This document shows positions 24,361-32,715 of a DNA stretch of 50,658 nucleotides, one piece after another. The stretch spans positions 1-50,658 of the forward strand of contig CALHBF010000026.1 of the NCBI GenBank assembly GCA_937931205.1, read 5' to 3'. This DNA is from an uncultured Bacteriovoracaceae bacterium. Lineage in GTDB: Bacteria > Bdellovibrionota > Bacteriovoracia > Bacteriovoracales > Bacteriovoracaceae. The notes under the pieces were generated by a model. It did not search any database. It was not told the origin of the DNA and saw only the letters and a program-made list of their open reading frames with translations. The position numbers and the translations under genes were made by a program. Numbering within the stretch: position 1 is the first letter of the stretch; each line of letters opens with the position of its first letter.

Positions 24361-25473
24361 AACCAATGTTTCAAAATGCTCAGTATGAGCGAACATATCA
24401 AAAATCTGGGCCCTTTCAACTTGATAGTTGGTGAGGGCCTCTATATCACTGGCCAGACTTTCATAATTACAACTTGAATAAATAAAGTACGGAACTCCAG
24501 ATTCGTTGATCAATTGCAGACTCTCACCAAGACCTCGTCGAGGAGGATTTGCGAGCAAGGTATCAGGTTGAAATTGAACTAACTCACTGGCGATATCTTT
24601 GGCATCAAGGCATTTGAATTGTAGGTGATCCAGTTTGAGCACACTGGCCGATTGGTTAGCGCTTAAAGTTGCACTCTCATTAATCTCAAATCCTCGTGCC
24701 TCTTCCACATAAGGAGCAACAAAGAAACTGAAAGCTCCTTGACCACTGAACAACTCAAGAAACTTTTTACTTTTAAGCTCTTTTACCCAGTTTGCAGCAG
24801 TTTGATAAAGCTCCTGACTAACTTTTAAGTTCGTTTGAACAAATCCCTGTGTAGATAGGAAGTATTTAATTGAACCGATCTGCTGTCTGAGATGTGTTCT
24901 TTTGGTCAGCACAAACTCTTCATTTCCTTCTAGTAGAGGATGAGAAGAGGGCTGAATATTCACAGAGATAACGGTAAGATGTGAAACCATTTCTTGCAGT
25001 GAGCTTAAGTGCTTCTGAATACGTGTAATGGCTTCTTTAGATCTGAGAACAAAGCGAAGGTAGCTTTCATTGGACTCAGGATTAAAGTAGATGATGAGAT
25101 TTTTAAGTTCGCCCTTCATCGTTTTTTGATCATAAATAGAAAGTATCGCGGTTTGAATAAATTGGGCAATGGCAGGAAACATCTTATTAATTTCCGGGTG
25201 CTGAACCGGACAATGGCTTAAATCAGAAGATTTCCCTTCCAAATCTTTAAGGCCGAAAGTAATCTTCCCATCAATTATTCCAACTGCAATTTTTACTTTA
25301 TTTCTAAATCCTTGGACTGGGGAGGGAACTGACGGTAAGAGCTCCTGGGGAGAAATTTTGAGGGCCTTTTGGATAAGGAGTTCTTTTTGTTTTAGCTGAT
25401 CAGGGTAGGGCATAGCTAAAAGCTTGCATGATTTACAGATAGACTGATCATAGTATTCACAAAAAGTATTCAT
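24322..25473 (-). CDS. rlmC: 23S rRNA (uracil747-C5)-methyltransferase
   Basis: RlmC methylates U747 of 23S rRNA using SAM. The 383 residues align well with E. coli RlmC: an N-terminal Fe-S motif (CEYYDQSICKSCKLLAMPYPDQL), then QGFRNKVKIAVG and LRFVLRSKEAITRI. The QGFVQTN motif, SAM loop LELFSGQGAFS, ANPPRRGLG and catalytic Cys in YSSCNYESLASDI follow, ending with FDMFAHTEHFETLVLL. About ten extra C-terminal residues arise from the overlap with the convergent YejM-like gene. A second member of the larger family lies at 31573-32670. Confidence 0.88.
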   Translation of the reverse strand: MNTFCEYYDQSICKSCKLLAMPYPDQLKQKELLIQKALKISPQELLPSVPSPVQGFRNKVKIAVGIIDGKITFGLKDLEGKSSDLSHCPVQHPEINKMFPAIAQFIQTAILSIYDQKTMKGELKNLIIYFNPESNESYLRFVLRSKEAITRIQKHLSSLQEMVSHLTVISVNIQPSSHPLLEGNEEFVLTKRTHLRQQIGSIKYFLSTQGFVQTNLKVSQELYQTAANWVKELKSKKFLELFSGQGAFSFFVAPYVEEARGFEINESATLSANQSASVLKLDHLQFKCLDAKDIASELVQFQPDTLLANPPRRGLGESLQLINESGVPYFIYSSCNYESLASDIEALTNYQVERAQIFDMFAHTEHFETLVLLKKSVVKLPQA

Positions 25474-25502
25474 GGGTATAATTTAACCTAAAGCTTAAAC
25501 CA

Positions 25503-26261
25503 ATGAAAGTTCGCAAACTAAAAAACATAATCCTGAGTACGCTGGTAACCCTGATCCTCGGGGTATGTTCCTATCCTTTTGCTGTTTATTATTTCCATGA
25601 TGTTGAAAAGCTCATTACCCATTACCCAGAGTTTAAAATCGTTAAAGGTGAAGTTGAAGACTACACTATCATTAAAAACAAACCTCGTTATTGGGTGAGA
25701 CTCAACGAAATCTCAGCTTACGGAAAGTGGGCGATTATTCTCTCTGAAGATTGGGGATTCTATCAACATCAAGGCTTTGATGTTGAGCAGTTGAAAATTG
25801 CAGTTAATGATGGTCTGAAAGAAGGTAAAAAACTTCGTGGGGCCAGCACTATTTCCCAGCAGATGGTAAAGAATGTTTACCTTGATAATTCCCGCAGTTA
25901 TTTTCGCAAGTTTAAAGAGCTGATACTTACCTACAAAGTAGAGAAGTATTTATCAAAGCAGCGAATCCTTGAAATCTATTTAAACTCCATTGAATTTGGC
26001 CCAGGCATCTGGGGAATTCGCAATGCTAGTTATCATTACTTCAAAAAACATCCATCAAGCCTTAATCCTCGTGAAGCGAGTTTTCTAGCAATGCTTTTGC
26101 CTAGTCCCAAAAGATATTATGAATCTTATCGCAGAAAAACACTTACCCGTTTTGCACGAGTGAGGGTGAACTCGACTCTGACAAAATTGAAAATGGCACG
26201 AGTAATAACCCAGGATGAGTATATCTTCTACCGCCATTTTAAAATGTCTTGGGAGCATTAA
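25503..26261 (+). CDS. mtgA: Monofunctional peptidoglycan glycosyltransferase (GT51)
   Basis: GT51 enzymes polymerise lipid II into glycan strands. The 252-residue protein has one N-terminal membrane anchor (IILSTLVTLILGVCSYPFAVYYF) and then the catalytic domain. Catalytic Glu82 lies in SEDWGFYQHQGFD. GASTISQQMVKNVYL, RKFKELILTYKVEKYLSKQRILEIYLNSIEFGPG and PREASFLAMLLPSPKRY follow. There is no transpeptidase domain, so it is MtgA-like and not a class A PBP. Its stop shares the tetranucleotide TTAA with that of convergent trmL. Confidence 0.9.
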   Translation: MKVRKLKNIILSTLVTLILGVCSYPFAVYYFHDVEKLITHYPEFKIVKGEVEDYTIIKNKPRYWVRLNEISAYGKWAIILSEDWGFYQHQGFDVEQLKIAVNDGLKEGKKLRGASTISQQMVKNVYLDNSRSYFRKFKELILTYKVEKYLSKQRILEIYLNSIEFGPGIWGIRNASYHYFKKHPSSLNPREASFLAMLLPSPKRYYESYRRKTLTRFARVRVNSTLTKLKMARVITQDEYIFYRHFKMSWEH

Positions 26262-26728
26262 AGAAGGTGCCTTAGGCATTCGTAGGCAACAGTGGTTGCT
26301 ACATTCGATAAATTCAGAGAACGGATATGTTCACTGAACATCGGTAATTGGTACATGCAATCCTGATATTCCGCTTCAATCTCAGGCGTAAAACCACACG
26401 TCTCTCTTCCAAAAATCAGATAACAGTCCTCCACATAAGGGGCCTGGTAATAAAGTTCCTTCCCGGTATTTTCTAATAAAATGAGTTTACAGCGATCAGG
26501 ATTTTCTTTTTGAATGAAATCACTCCATGAATCAAATTCACGAAGCTTGACGTGTTTCCAGTAATCAAGCCCTGCGCGTCGAACGGCCTTTTCATCAAGG
26601 CTGAATCCGTAAGGTTTAATGAGAATGAGTTCAAGGTTGAGAGCGACGCAAGTGCGCCCGATACTCCCAGTGTTACCTGGGATCTCGGGCGCAAACAATA
26701 CGATTTTGAAACGAGTCTTATTTTCCAT
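26258..26728 (-). CDS. trmL: tRNA (cytidine34/uridine34-2'-O)-methyltransferase
   Basis: TrmL is a SPOUT methyltransferase modifying the wobble base of tRNA-Leu. The 156 residues show the family motifs: APEIPGNTGSIGRTC, RRAGLDYW, FGRETCGFTPE and the knot QLPMFSEHIRSLNLSNVATTVAYECLRHL. ATG 26728 is preferred; a TTG lies one codon earlier. It overlaps the pepA end by 11 bases and is probably translated by coupling. Its stop overlaps the mtgA stop. Confidence 0.92.
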   Translation of the reverse strand: MENKTRFKIVLFAPEIPGNTGSIGRTCVALNLELILIKPYGFSLDEKAVRRAGLDYWKHVKLREFDSWSDFIQKENPDRCKLILLENTGKELYYQAPYVEDCYLIFGRETCGFTPEIEAEYQDCMYQLPMFSEHIRSLNLSNVATTVAYECLRHLL

Positions 26729-28259
26729 CAAGAAGGTAGCTAGTAAGTGTTCTGATAATCAGACCAGAAGCTCCGTTTGCTGGACAGTAAGGAAGGTGGC
26801 TTGCAGAATCAGCAACACCAGCGATATCAAAGTGTGCCCACTTAACATCATTCTTAATGAATACTTCAAGGAAAGCAGCAGCAGTCGTTGTACCAGCTCT
26901 CATTGGTGTACCAATGTTTTTGATATCAGCGATCTTAGATTTAATATCTTGTCTCCACTCTTCAATAATAGGAAGTTGCCAAATGTATTCACCATTAGCA
27001 TCAGCGTGATTTTTAAGTTCAGCATAGAACTCATCATCGTTACCCATAACTCCAGCAACCTGACTTCCTAGAGCAACAAGACATGCTCCAGTAAGAGTAG
27101 CTGCATCGATAAGGTAGTGAGGTTTAAGATCACAAGCATAATCGAAAGCATCAGCTAGTACCAAACGGCCTTCAGCATCTGTGTTTAGGATTTCAACAGT
27201 TGTTCCATTTCTGGCAGTAACAACTGAATCAGGCATAGTTGCCATTTCATTTACAGCGTTATCTGTCATAGCAAGGATACAAGTGATTTTGATAGGAGCT
27301 TTTTCAAGAACCGCAGCACGGAATGCTCCGTAAACAGTAGCTGAACCGGCCATATCATATTTCATACCCATCATTGAAGCACCAGGCTTAAGAGAGTAAC
27401 CACCAGTATCAAAAGTTAGACCTTTACCAACAAGGGCAACGTGCTTAGTTTTTGAATTTGATTTTGCAGGCTCATAAGTTAAGTGAACAAGACGAGCTTC
27501 ATGAGCTGATCCAGCGTTTACTGAAAGGAAAAGATTCATATTTTCTTTTTTCAGTTGTGCCTTGTTAAGAATTTTAACTTTCACACCTTTAAGATTCTTC
27601 TTAACATCGTCTTCAATTCTTTTAGCGTATTCAACAGAATTAAGAACGTTTGGAACTTCGTTAACGAAATCACGAGCAACGTTGATTGAGTTAGTGATGT
27701 TCTTAACAGAAGCAACTTCCTTCTCAATTTTCGAAGCGTTTTTCTTATCAACAGCTAAGAAAATGGTGCATTCTGTTTTAGGAGATTTTTTCGACTTATA
27801 GTTGTCGTAAGTGTAGTCACACATTCCAATTGATTCAGCAATAAGCGCTGCTGTTTGGATATCGTCTTCAATTGTGTTGAAACCTTCAACATCAATTCCG
27901 ATTGAAGAGAATTTTCCTGCATGAGCTTTAAGAACTTTTGCAATTGATTTACGAATAGACTCATCATCAAAGCTATCTTTCTTTCCAAGACCAACAACTA
28001 GGATTGTTTCACCTAGTGCACCTGTAAAAGTAAGAGTTTCATCTTTATTGGCCTTGAATGTAGCAGCAGCTCTTAGTCCCATAAACTCTTCAACAAGAGT
28101 TTTGTTTTGCCAGTGGGCAATTGAAACTGGAGATTCAGTTGTTTTACCAGCTTTGCCTTTTCCTTTAGTTGTTGTTGAAACTTCAACTTGGAAAGCAGTT
28201 AAGATTTTAAGATCGCAGTTAAGAAATTGATCACCCGTAGCATCTAATTTAATAATCAT
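26718..28259 (-). CDS. pepA: Leucyl aminopeptidase, M17 family
   Basis: M17 aminopeptidases release N-terminal residues using two metals. The 513-residue protein has a variable N-terminal domain and a conserved catalytic domain. Metal and catalytic segments are VGKGLTFDTGGYSLKPGASMMGMKYDMAGSA and the signature NTDAEGRLVLADA. GACLVALGSQVAGVMGND and WAHFDIAGVA follow. No signal peptide is seen, so it is cytoplasmic. AAGGAG precedes the ATG. It is followed by trmL with an 11-base overlap and is divergent from lptF. Confidence 0.95.
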   Translation of the reverse strand: MIIKLDATGDQFLNCDLKILTAFQVEVSTTTKGKGKAGKTTESPVSIAHWQNKTLVEEFMGLRAAATFKANKDETLTFTGALGETILVVGLGKKDSFDDESIRKSIAKVLKAHAGKFSSIGIDVEGFNTIEDDIQTAALIAESIGMCDYTYDNYKSKKSPKTECTIFLAVDKKNASKIEKEVASVKNITNSINVARDFVNEVPNVLNSVEYAKRIEDDVKKNLKGVKVKILNKAQLKKENMNLFLSVNAGSAHEARLVHLTYEPAKSNSKTKHVALVGKGLTFDTGGYSLKPGASMMGMKYDMAGSATVYGAFRAAVLEKAPIKITCILAMTDNAVNEMATMPDSVVTARNGTTVEILNTDAEGRLVLADAFDYACDLKPHYLIDAATLTGACLVALGSQVAGVMGNDDEFYAELKNHADANGEYIWQLPIIEEWRQDIKSKIADIKNIGTPMRAGTTTAAAFLEVFIKNDVKWAHFDIAGVADSASHLPYCPANGASGLIIRTLTSYLLDGK

Positions 28260-28281
28260 GGGTACTCCTTTTAATTTAGCT

Positions 28282-28287
28282 TATAAT
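28282..28287 (+). promoter_or_regulatory. Candidate -10 box for the LptF-like gene
   Basis: TATAAT lies 43 bases before the ATG at 28331, in the 71-base divergent region with pepA. The -35 position (28259-28264, TGGGTA) is poor, so this is weak. Confidence 0.25.
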
Positions 28288-28330
28288 GCCATTTCTTGAA
28301 TGAAACGTGAACTTCATGTAAGTTGTAAGT

Positions 28331-29464
28331 ATGAAACTTTTATTACAAAGATATCTAGCTGCCCAGTTTATTATGCCACTTATAGTGAGTTCGGCATTTT
28401 TCATCTGCTTTCTCCTCACTTTTGAGCTTTTCAGGCTTATGGAAGTCCTAGTAACCAGAGATATTTCATTACTTTTTGTTCTAGGGCTTATCGGAAATAT
28501 CGCCCTAACATTTATCCCTCTTTCGTTACCAATCGCAGTATTTTTTTCGATCATCTACTGCCTGAATAGAATCTCTCTGGATTCCGAGTACATTGCTATG
28601 AGGGCCGGGGGAATGACGAAAGGCTCAGTTTTGATACCATTTCTGGTCGTGGCTGGAGTTTTATCGGTAAGTGTTTATCAGTTGAACCAAAATATTATTC
28701 CTAGTTCTAATAAGTCCTTCCGCCAAAAAGTGAATTACCTGGCTTCTAGCGGTCTATTGGCCGGAATTAAGGAAGGTCAGTTTTTTACTGCTATTCCTGA
28801 AGTAACCCTTTTTGCTACTCATGCAACTAAGTACGGAAGAAGTTTAAAAGAGGTTTTTTTGCATGTGTCAGAACCCAAAGAAAAAAAAGAGAGAGTTATT
28901 TTCGCTAAAAGAGGAGAGTTGGAGTTTGACCGCAATCCCGATACTTTGACTGAAAAGTTAACTCTGAATCTTTTTGAGGGAAATATTGTCGGTCGTGATG
29001 GTAAAGATGGGGTAGAGAAAATCCATTTTGAAAAGTATATCTTTCCCATTTCACAAGGCCAATTCCAGGATAGTTTTGATGTGAAAGAGACTATGCTTAG
29101 TTCAAAAGAATTAGCGGCCGTTTTGAAAATGACTCAGGATGAAGCAAGAGCTGCTTATGACTTCGGTAAAAAAGAATTCTTCAATGCCAAGTATGAGTAC
29201 TGGAATAGAATAAATGGTGCTTTGATCTGTTTTGTTTTTAGTTTCTTAGGATTTACTTTGGGAATTACCGGAACAAGAGGAAAGAAAAGCAACTCAGGAG
29301 TTGTTGGTCTGCTTTGTCTGATTGTTTATTATGGGATGTTCTTTTCTTTAGTGAGTCTTGCTAGAGGGGGCTCTTTGCCACTTCCTTTGGCCGTTTTTGC
29401 ACCGACAGTGATTATGATATTTATCGGATTTAAATTCTATAAAAAACTAGACTGGCAATCCTAA
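28331..29464 (+). CDS. lptF: LptF/LptG family lipopolysaccharide export permease
   Basis: LptF and LptG are the membrane subunits of the LptB2FG transporter, which extracts lipopolysaccharide from the inner membrane. The 377-residue protein has three N-terminal helices, a periplasmic beta-jellyroll domain (about residues 120-270) and three C-terminal helices. Family marks are RYLAAQFIMPL near the start, PLSLPIAVFFSIIYCLNRISLDSEYIAMRAGG, and LGFTLGITGTRGKKSNSG. LptF and LptG are hard to tell apart; LptF is the better guess. No partner gene is adjacent. The stop overlaps that of rodZ in CTAA. Confidence 0.85.
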   Translation: MKLLLQRYLAAQFIMPLIVSSAFFICFLLTFELFRLMEVLVTRDISLLFVLGLIGNIALTFIPLSLPIAVFFSIIYCLNRISLDSEYIAMRAGGMTKGSVLIPFLVVAGVLSVSVYQLNQNIIPSSNKSFRQKVNYLASSGLLAGIKEGQFFTAIPEVTLFATHATKYGRSLKEVFLHVSEPKEKKERVIFAKRGELEFDRNPDTLTEKLTLNLFEGNIVGRDGKDGVEKIHFEKYIFPISQGQFQDSFDVKETMLSSKELAAVLKMTQDEARAAYDFGKKEFFNAKYEYWNRINGALICFVFSFLGFTLGITGTRGKKSNSGVVGLLCLIVYYGMFFSLVSLARGGSLPLPLAVFAPTVIMIFIGFKFYKKLDWQS

Positions 29465-30645
29465 GGATTGCCAGCTTTGCTTTCTTCTTCTTTCATTTTT
29501 TCGCGGTATTCTTCAGCAGTAAAGTATTCACCATTGGCCGACTTAGGGAAAAGAGGGCGCAAATACTTAGGCGCATTTTCTTGTGGGAAAATCAGAGTTT
29601 TTACACCTGTCTTGGTATAACCATCAATGAATGTATTATTCAAAAAGATTTTTGTTACATTGATATTTCCAAAAAACATCCTAATTTCTTCACCTTGAAG
29701 AAAAAGGGCTTTCCCTTCACGAATAAATTCATTTTGGATAGGCTCGCCATCAACTTTATAGCTTACCCATGTTTCACCGGAAGCAGCATTTACATACAGA
29801 TTCTGGCGACCTGAATCTATCTTTGCCTTATAAGAACTTGGCATCAAAGATTCATCTTTGTTTTCAGCAGCATCCGGCTTAGGAGTATAAAGAGGTCCGA
29901 TGATTGGTTTGAAGTCGATATGTGGGAAAAGACGCTTCTCAGATTTAACCGATGAGCGTTCTTCTTTTTTCTCTTTTGCTTTCACTTCTTCTGTTTTTGT
30001 AACAGGCTTTGTTTCCTGTTTTACTTCTGGGCTCATGAGAACTTCTGGAGCAGCAGGTGTTTGCTCTGTCGGTAAAGAAGAAGATGGGGGAACTTGAGAT
30101 GTCAATTCCGTTCCAGAAGAATTGAGATCAGTTGATTCTGATGAAGTTTCATCTTCAATATTATTATTCTCTTTATAAGACTTAGCTTCATTGTTGATTT
30201 TATTTGAAGCTAGTTTATAAATACCAAACCCTGAAGCAAGAACGAAAACTCCAATAACATAAGGGATCATTGGTTTTATGGTATCAAAAATATTCTCACT
30301 GTTATTGATCACCTCACTGGGCTCTTCAAGGCGTTCTCTCTTAGTTGTTTCGTATTTTCTTGCATGATTAAGTGAAGGAAAAGAATTTCCAGTCTTTTTC
30401 TCATAGGTGTCGACAAGTTTTTTGAAGGCAGCAGATTCATCGAGTGAAAATACTTTTACGTAAGTTGTGACGAATCCTTTAAGGTACGCCGGACTAGGAA
30501 GAGATTCGAATTCTTCTGATTCAAGGCTTTTGATCACACTTGGTGAAATTCTCGTTTTGAGCGACAGCTTCTCGATTGAGTAGTTGTGTTTTTCGCGTGA
30601 CTCTCTTAGAAATTTTCCAAGACTGACTTCATTTTCCTGATCCAT
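29461..30645 (-). CDS. rodZ: RodZ-like helix-turn-helix membrane protein
   Basis: RodZ links MreB filaments to the cell-wall machinery. Residues about 8-75 are an Xre-type HTH (LGKFLRESREKHNYSIEKLSLKTRISPSVIKSLESEEFESLPSPAYLKGFVTTY), which contacts MreB in RodZ. One membrane helix lies near residues 125-147. A Glu/Lys/Pro-rich periplasmic linker of about 100 residues is followed by a C-terminal DUF4115-like domain (about 275-370). It follows a PilF-like gene by 17 bases, the same order as pilW/pilF-rodZ in gammaproteobacteria. Confidence 0.8.
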   Translation of the reverse strand: MDQENEVSLGKFLRESREKHNYSIEKLSLKTRISPSVIKSLESEEFESLPSPAYLKGFVTTYVKVFSLDESAAFKKLVDTYEKKTGNSFPSLNHARKYETTKRERLEEPSEVINNSENIFDTIKPMIPYVIGVFVLASGFGIYKLASNKINNEAKSYKENNNIEDETSSESTDLNSSGTELTSQVPPSSSLPTEQTPAAPEVLMSPEVKQETKPVTKTEEVKAKEKKEERSSVKSEKRLFPHIDFKPIIGPLYTPKPDAAENKDESLMPSSYKAKIDSGRQNLYVNAASGETWVSYKVDGEPIQNEFIREGKALFLQGEEIRMFFGNINVTKIFLNNTFIDGYTKTGVKTLIFPQENAPKYLRPLFPKSANGEYFTAEEYREKMKEEESKAGNP

Positions 30646-30662
30646 CCGATATTCCTTTCGAC

Positions 30663-31502
30663 TTAAAGACCAATAGAGTTCAGATTAATAGGTGATTCAT
30701 AATCACTTGATACTGATGCACTAGATTTTTCTTGCAGTTCAAGCATGAGTGATCTTGATTTGATCCCATAAACAGTTTGTGTAAAACGATTATTAATTTC
30801 TGACAGCTTAATTTTCGCTTCATCAAAGCGACTTAGCTTTACTAGAGCTAAAGCAGTAAGGTAGTGAGGAGCTGGATCGTTATAGCATACGCCCATCGCC
30901 GCACTTCTAAAGTTATTTAATGCTGTTTGAAAATGTCCACGATCATAATAAAGTTTTCCAAGAACGGTATAAGCAGGACAGAAGTTTTCATCTTCTTTTA
31001 CTGCTAAATTAAGATAGTTCACAGCTTTCTTGGGATTTTTATAGTGATTCAGTTCAATGGTTGCAAGATTGAAATATGTTCTGGCCTGTTTTTCGTAAGT
31101 TAAGTCTTTGAGGATTACATTGTAGAGATCAACTGCTTTCGAAACATCGCCTTGACGATAGAGGATTGAAGCAAGGTTAGTTCTGGCATCAGAATTCTTA
31201 TTATCTAATTCCAAAGTTCGATTAAGTGTTGCGATCGCAAGATCCGTTTGACCTTTGAAGTAATAGGCCATTGCTAGGTTGTTGAGAATTTCTGGCTCGT
31301 TAGGATTTAATTCATTGGCCTTAAGAAGAGAGTTAAGTGCATCAGTGTATTTCTGATTCATTAAGCTTTGAGTGCCAGCACCAAAATAGAGAGCTGCTTG
31401 TTTGTTAATTGTTTCTTTTTTTGAAGAAGCGCATGAGAAAAGAAAAAGAATAGCAAAAAGAACAAAGAAACTTTTTGTCTTACACGTATGAACCTTTTGC
31501 AT
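30663..31502 (-). CDS. TPR lipoprotein, PilF/PilW/Tgl-like
   Basis: The 279-residue protein has a lipoprotein signal (FAILFLFSC, Cys24) followed by about six tetratricopeptide repeats, such as PNEPEILNNLAMAYYFKGQTDLAIATLNRTLEL. Proteins of this kind (PilF, PilW, Tgl) pilot the type IV pilus secretin to the outer membrane. Its position directly before rodZ supports that reading, since the pair is conserved in other proteobacteria. TPR lipoproteins are common, so the pilus role is inference. AGGAGG precedes the ATG with a short spacing. Confidence 0.7.
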   Translation of the reverse strand: MQKVHTCKTKSFFVLFAILFLFSCASSKKETINKQAALYFGAGTQSLMNQKYTDALNSLLKANELNPNEPEILNNLAMAYYFKGQTDLAIATLNRTLELDNKNSDARTNLASILYRQGDVSKAVDLYNVILKDLTYEKQARTYFNLATIELNHYKNPKKAVNYLNLAVKEDENFCPAYTVLGKLYYDRGHFQTALNNFRSAAMGVCYNDPAPHYLTALALVKLSRFDEAKIKLSEINNRFTQTVYGIKSRSLMLELQEKSSASVSSDYESPINLNSIGL

Positions 31503-31572
31503 ATTTCCTCCTGAAAAATGTCGCAGTACCTATTATTCTAGGGGTGCATGGCATTTTTGTAAAAAAGAAATT

Positions 31573-32670
31573 TTATTTTTTTCTCTCGAGAACGGCCATG
31601 GTTTCAAAGTGAAAGGTTGAAGGGAATAAGTCGAGTAGGTAGAGTTCTTTTACGACATAATTTTTAAGAGCGCTAATATCTCTGACTTGAGTATGAGGGT
31701 CACAGCTGACATAGATGACTTCATGGGCTTTTGTCATTTCCAGCCACTCATCTAGATTCTTAAGACCTGATCGAGGTGGATCAAGAATAAGTAAATCGGC
31801 CTGTTGATTTTTAAGTTGAGCGTTTAACTTTTTTATCGTTTCAGCAGCATAAAGATTATGAGAAACAAAGTCAGAACCAGGTAATTTTTTTGGATAAATA
31901 TCCACTGCAATTCTTCTCTTGAAGGCTAACTTGTTGGAAAGATTACCATCCCCTGCAAAAAGGTCAAGTACTAGGTCGTAGTTTTTTCCTTGAGTAATCT
32001 TCTCAATTTCTGCTTTTAATTTAGCATTCATCTCTTCATGAACTTGGCTAAAACCCCCTTCAGCATAAGGTTGGTTCCAACTGATTTTCATTTGTTGTTG
32101 GTGATAATAGATCTCTACATGTCCTGACATAGAGTTTTTTGGAACTAATTTTAACCAATGCTGATTTTGATAAAAACTTTTTAACACTTGAGCAATCTCT
32201 GCTCTGGCAATAAGGCATTCAGGAACTTCTACAATCCTATTATTTTTAGCGTCACGAAAACCAATTTTTTGTTTTCTTACATCATAGTGAAGTTGAATGC
32301 GGTTGCGGTAATGAAGCCTTTGCGTTGAAGCGATCACCTGAGGTGCAGCGTCAGGGAAGTTCCTGAATAGACTATTCATGGATTTTAGCTTAAGTTCCAG
32401 CTCGTATTGGTAATCTGTATGCAGATAGTGACAACCTGGGCAAGTAGCAAAGTGCGGACATGGTGAAGAGACTCGGTGTGGTGAAGTGGTGGTAAGTTTC
32501 TCACATTGAGCAAAAGCTATTTTTGATTTTTCTGCCAATACTCTTGCCGCTCCCTTTTCTCCAGGAAGGGTTTTAGGTATAAATGTAATCTTGTCAGTTA
32601 TTTTGCTGACCCCTTGGCCTAGACTATCTACGGATTCGATATGAAAAGGGACAATGTTATTCAGGGACAT
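31573..32670 (-). CDS. TrmA/RlmD-family RNA (uracil-C5)-methyltransferase
   Basis: The 365-residue protein has an N-terminal TRAM-like stretch (about 1-60) and an Fe-S motif CPHFATCPGCHYLHTDYQYELELK. YRNRIQLHYD, SAM loop LDLFAGDGNLSNKL, DPPRSGL and catalytic Cys in YVSCDPHTQVRD follow, ending with LDLFPSTFHFETMAVLERK. This is the fold of RlmD, RlmC and TrmA, which methylate uracil C5 in rRNA or tRNA. It is shorter than RlmD (433 in E. coli) and the target cannot be decided. It lies 70 bases upstream of the pilF-like gene. Confidence 0.85.
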   Translation of the reverse strand: MSLNNIVPFHIESVDSLGQGVSKITDKITFIPKTLPGEKGAARVLAEKSKIAFAQCEKLTTTSPHRVSSPCPHFATCPGCHYLHTDYQYELELKLKSMNSLFRNFPDAAPQVIASTQRLHYRNRIQLHYDVRKQKIGFRDAKNNRIVEVPECLIARAEIAQVLKSFYQNQHWLKLVPKNSMSGHVEIYYHQQQMKISWNQPYAEGGFSQVHEEMNAKLKAEIEKITQGKNYDLVLDLFAGDGNLSNKLAFKRRIAVDIYPKKLPGSDFVSHNLYAAETIKKLNAQLKNQQADLLILDPPRSGLKNLDEWLEMTKAHEVIYVSCDPHTQVRDISALKNYVVKELYLLDLFPSTFHFETMAVLERKK

Positions 32671-32715
32671 GAACTAATCCTATAAATTTTATTAAAACAG
32701 CGTAAAATTGGTTAT

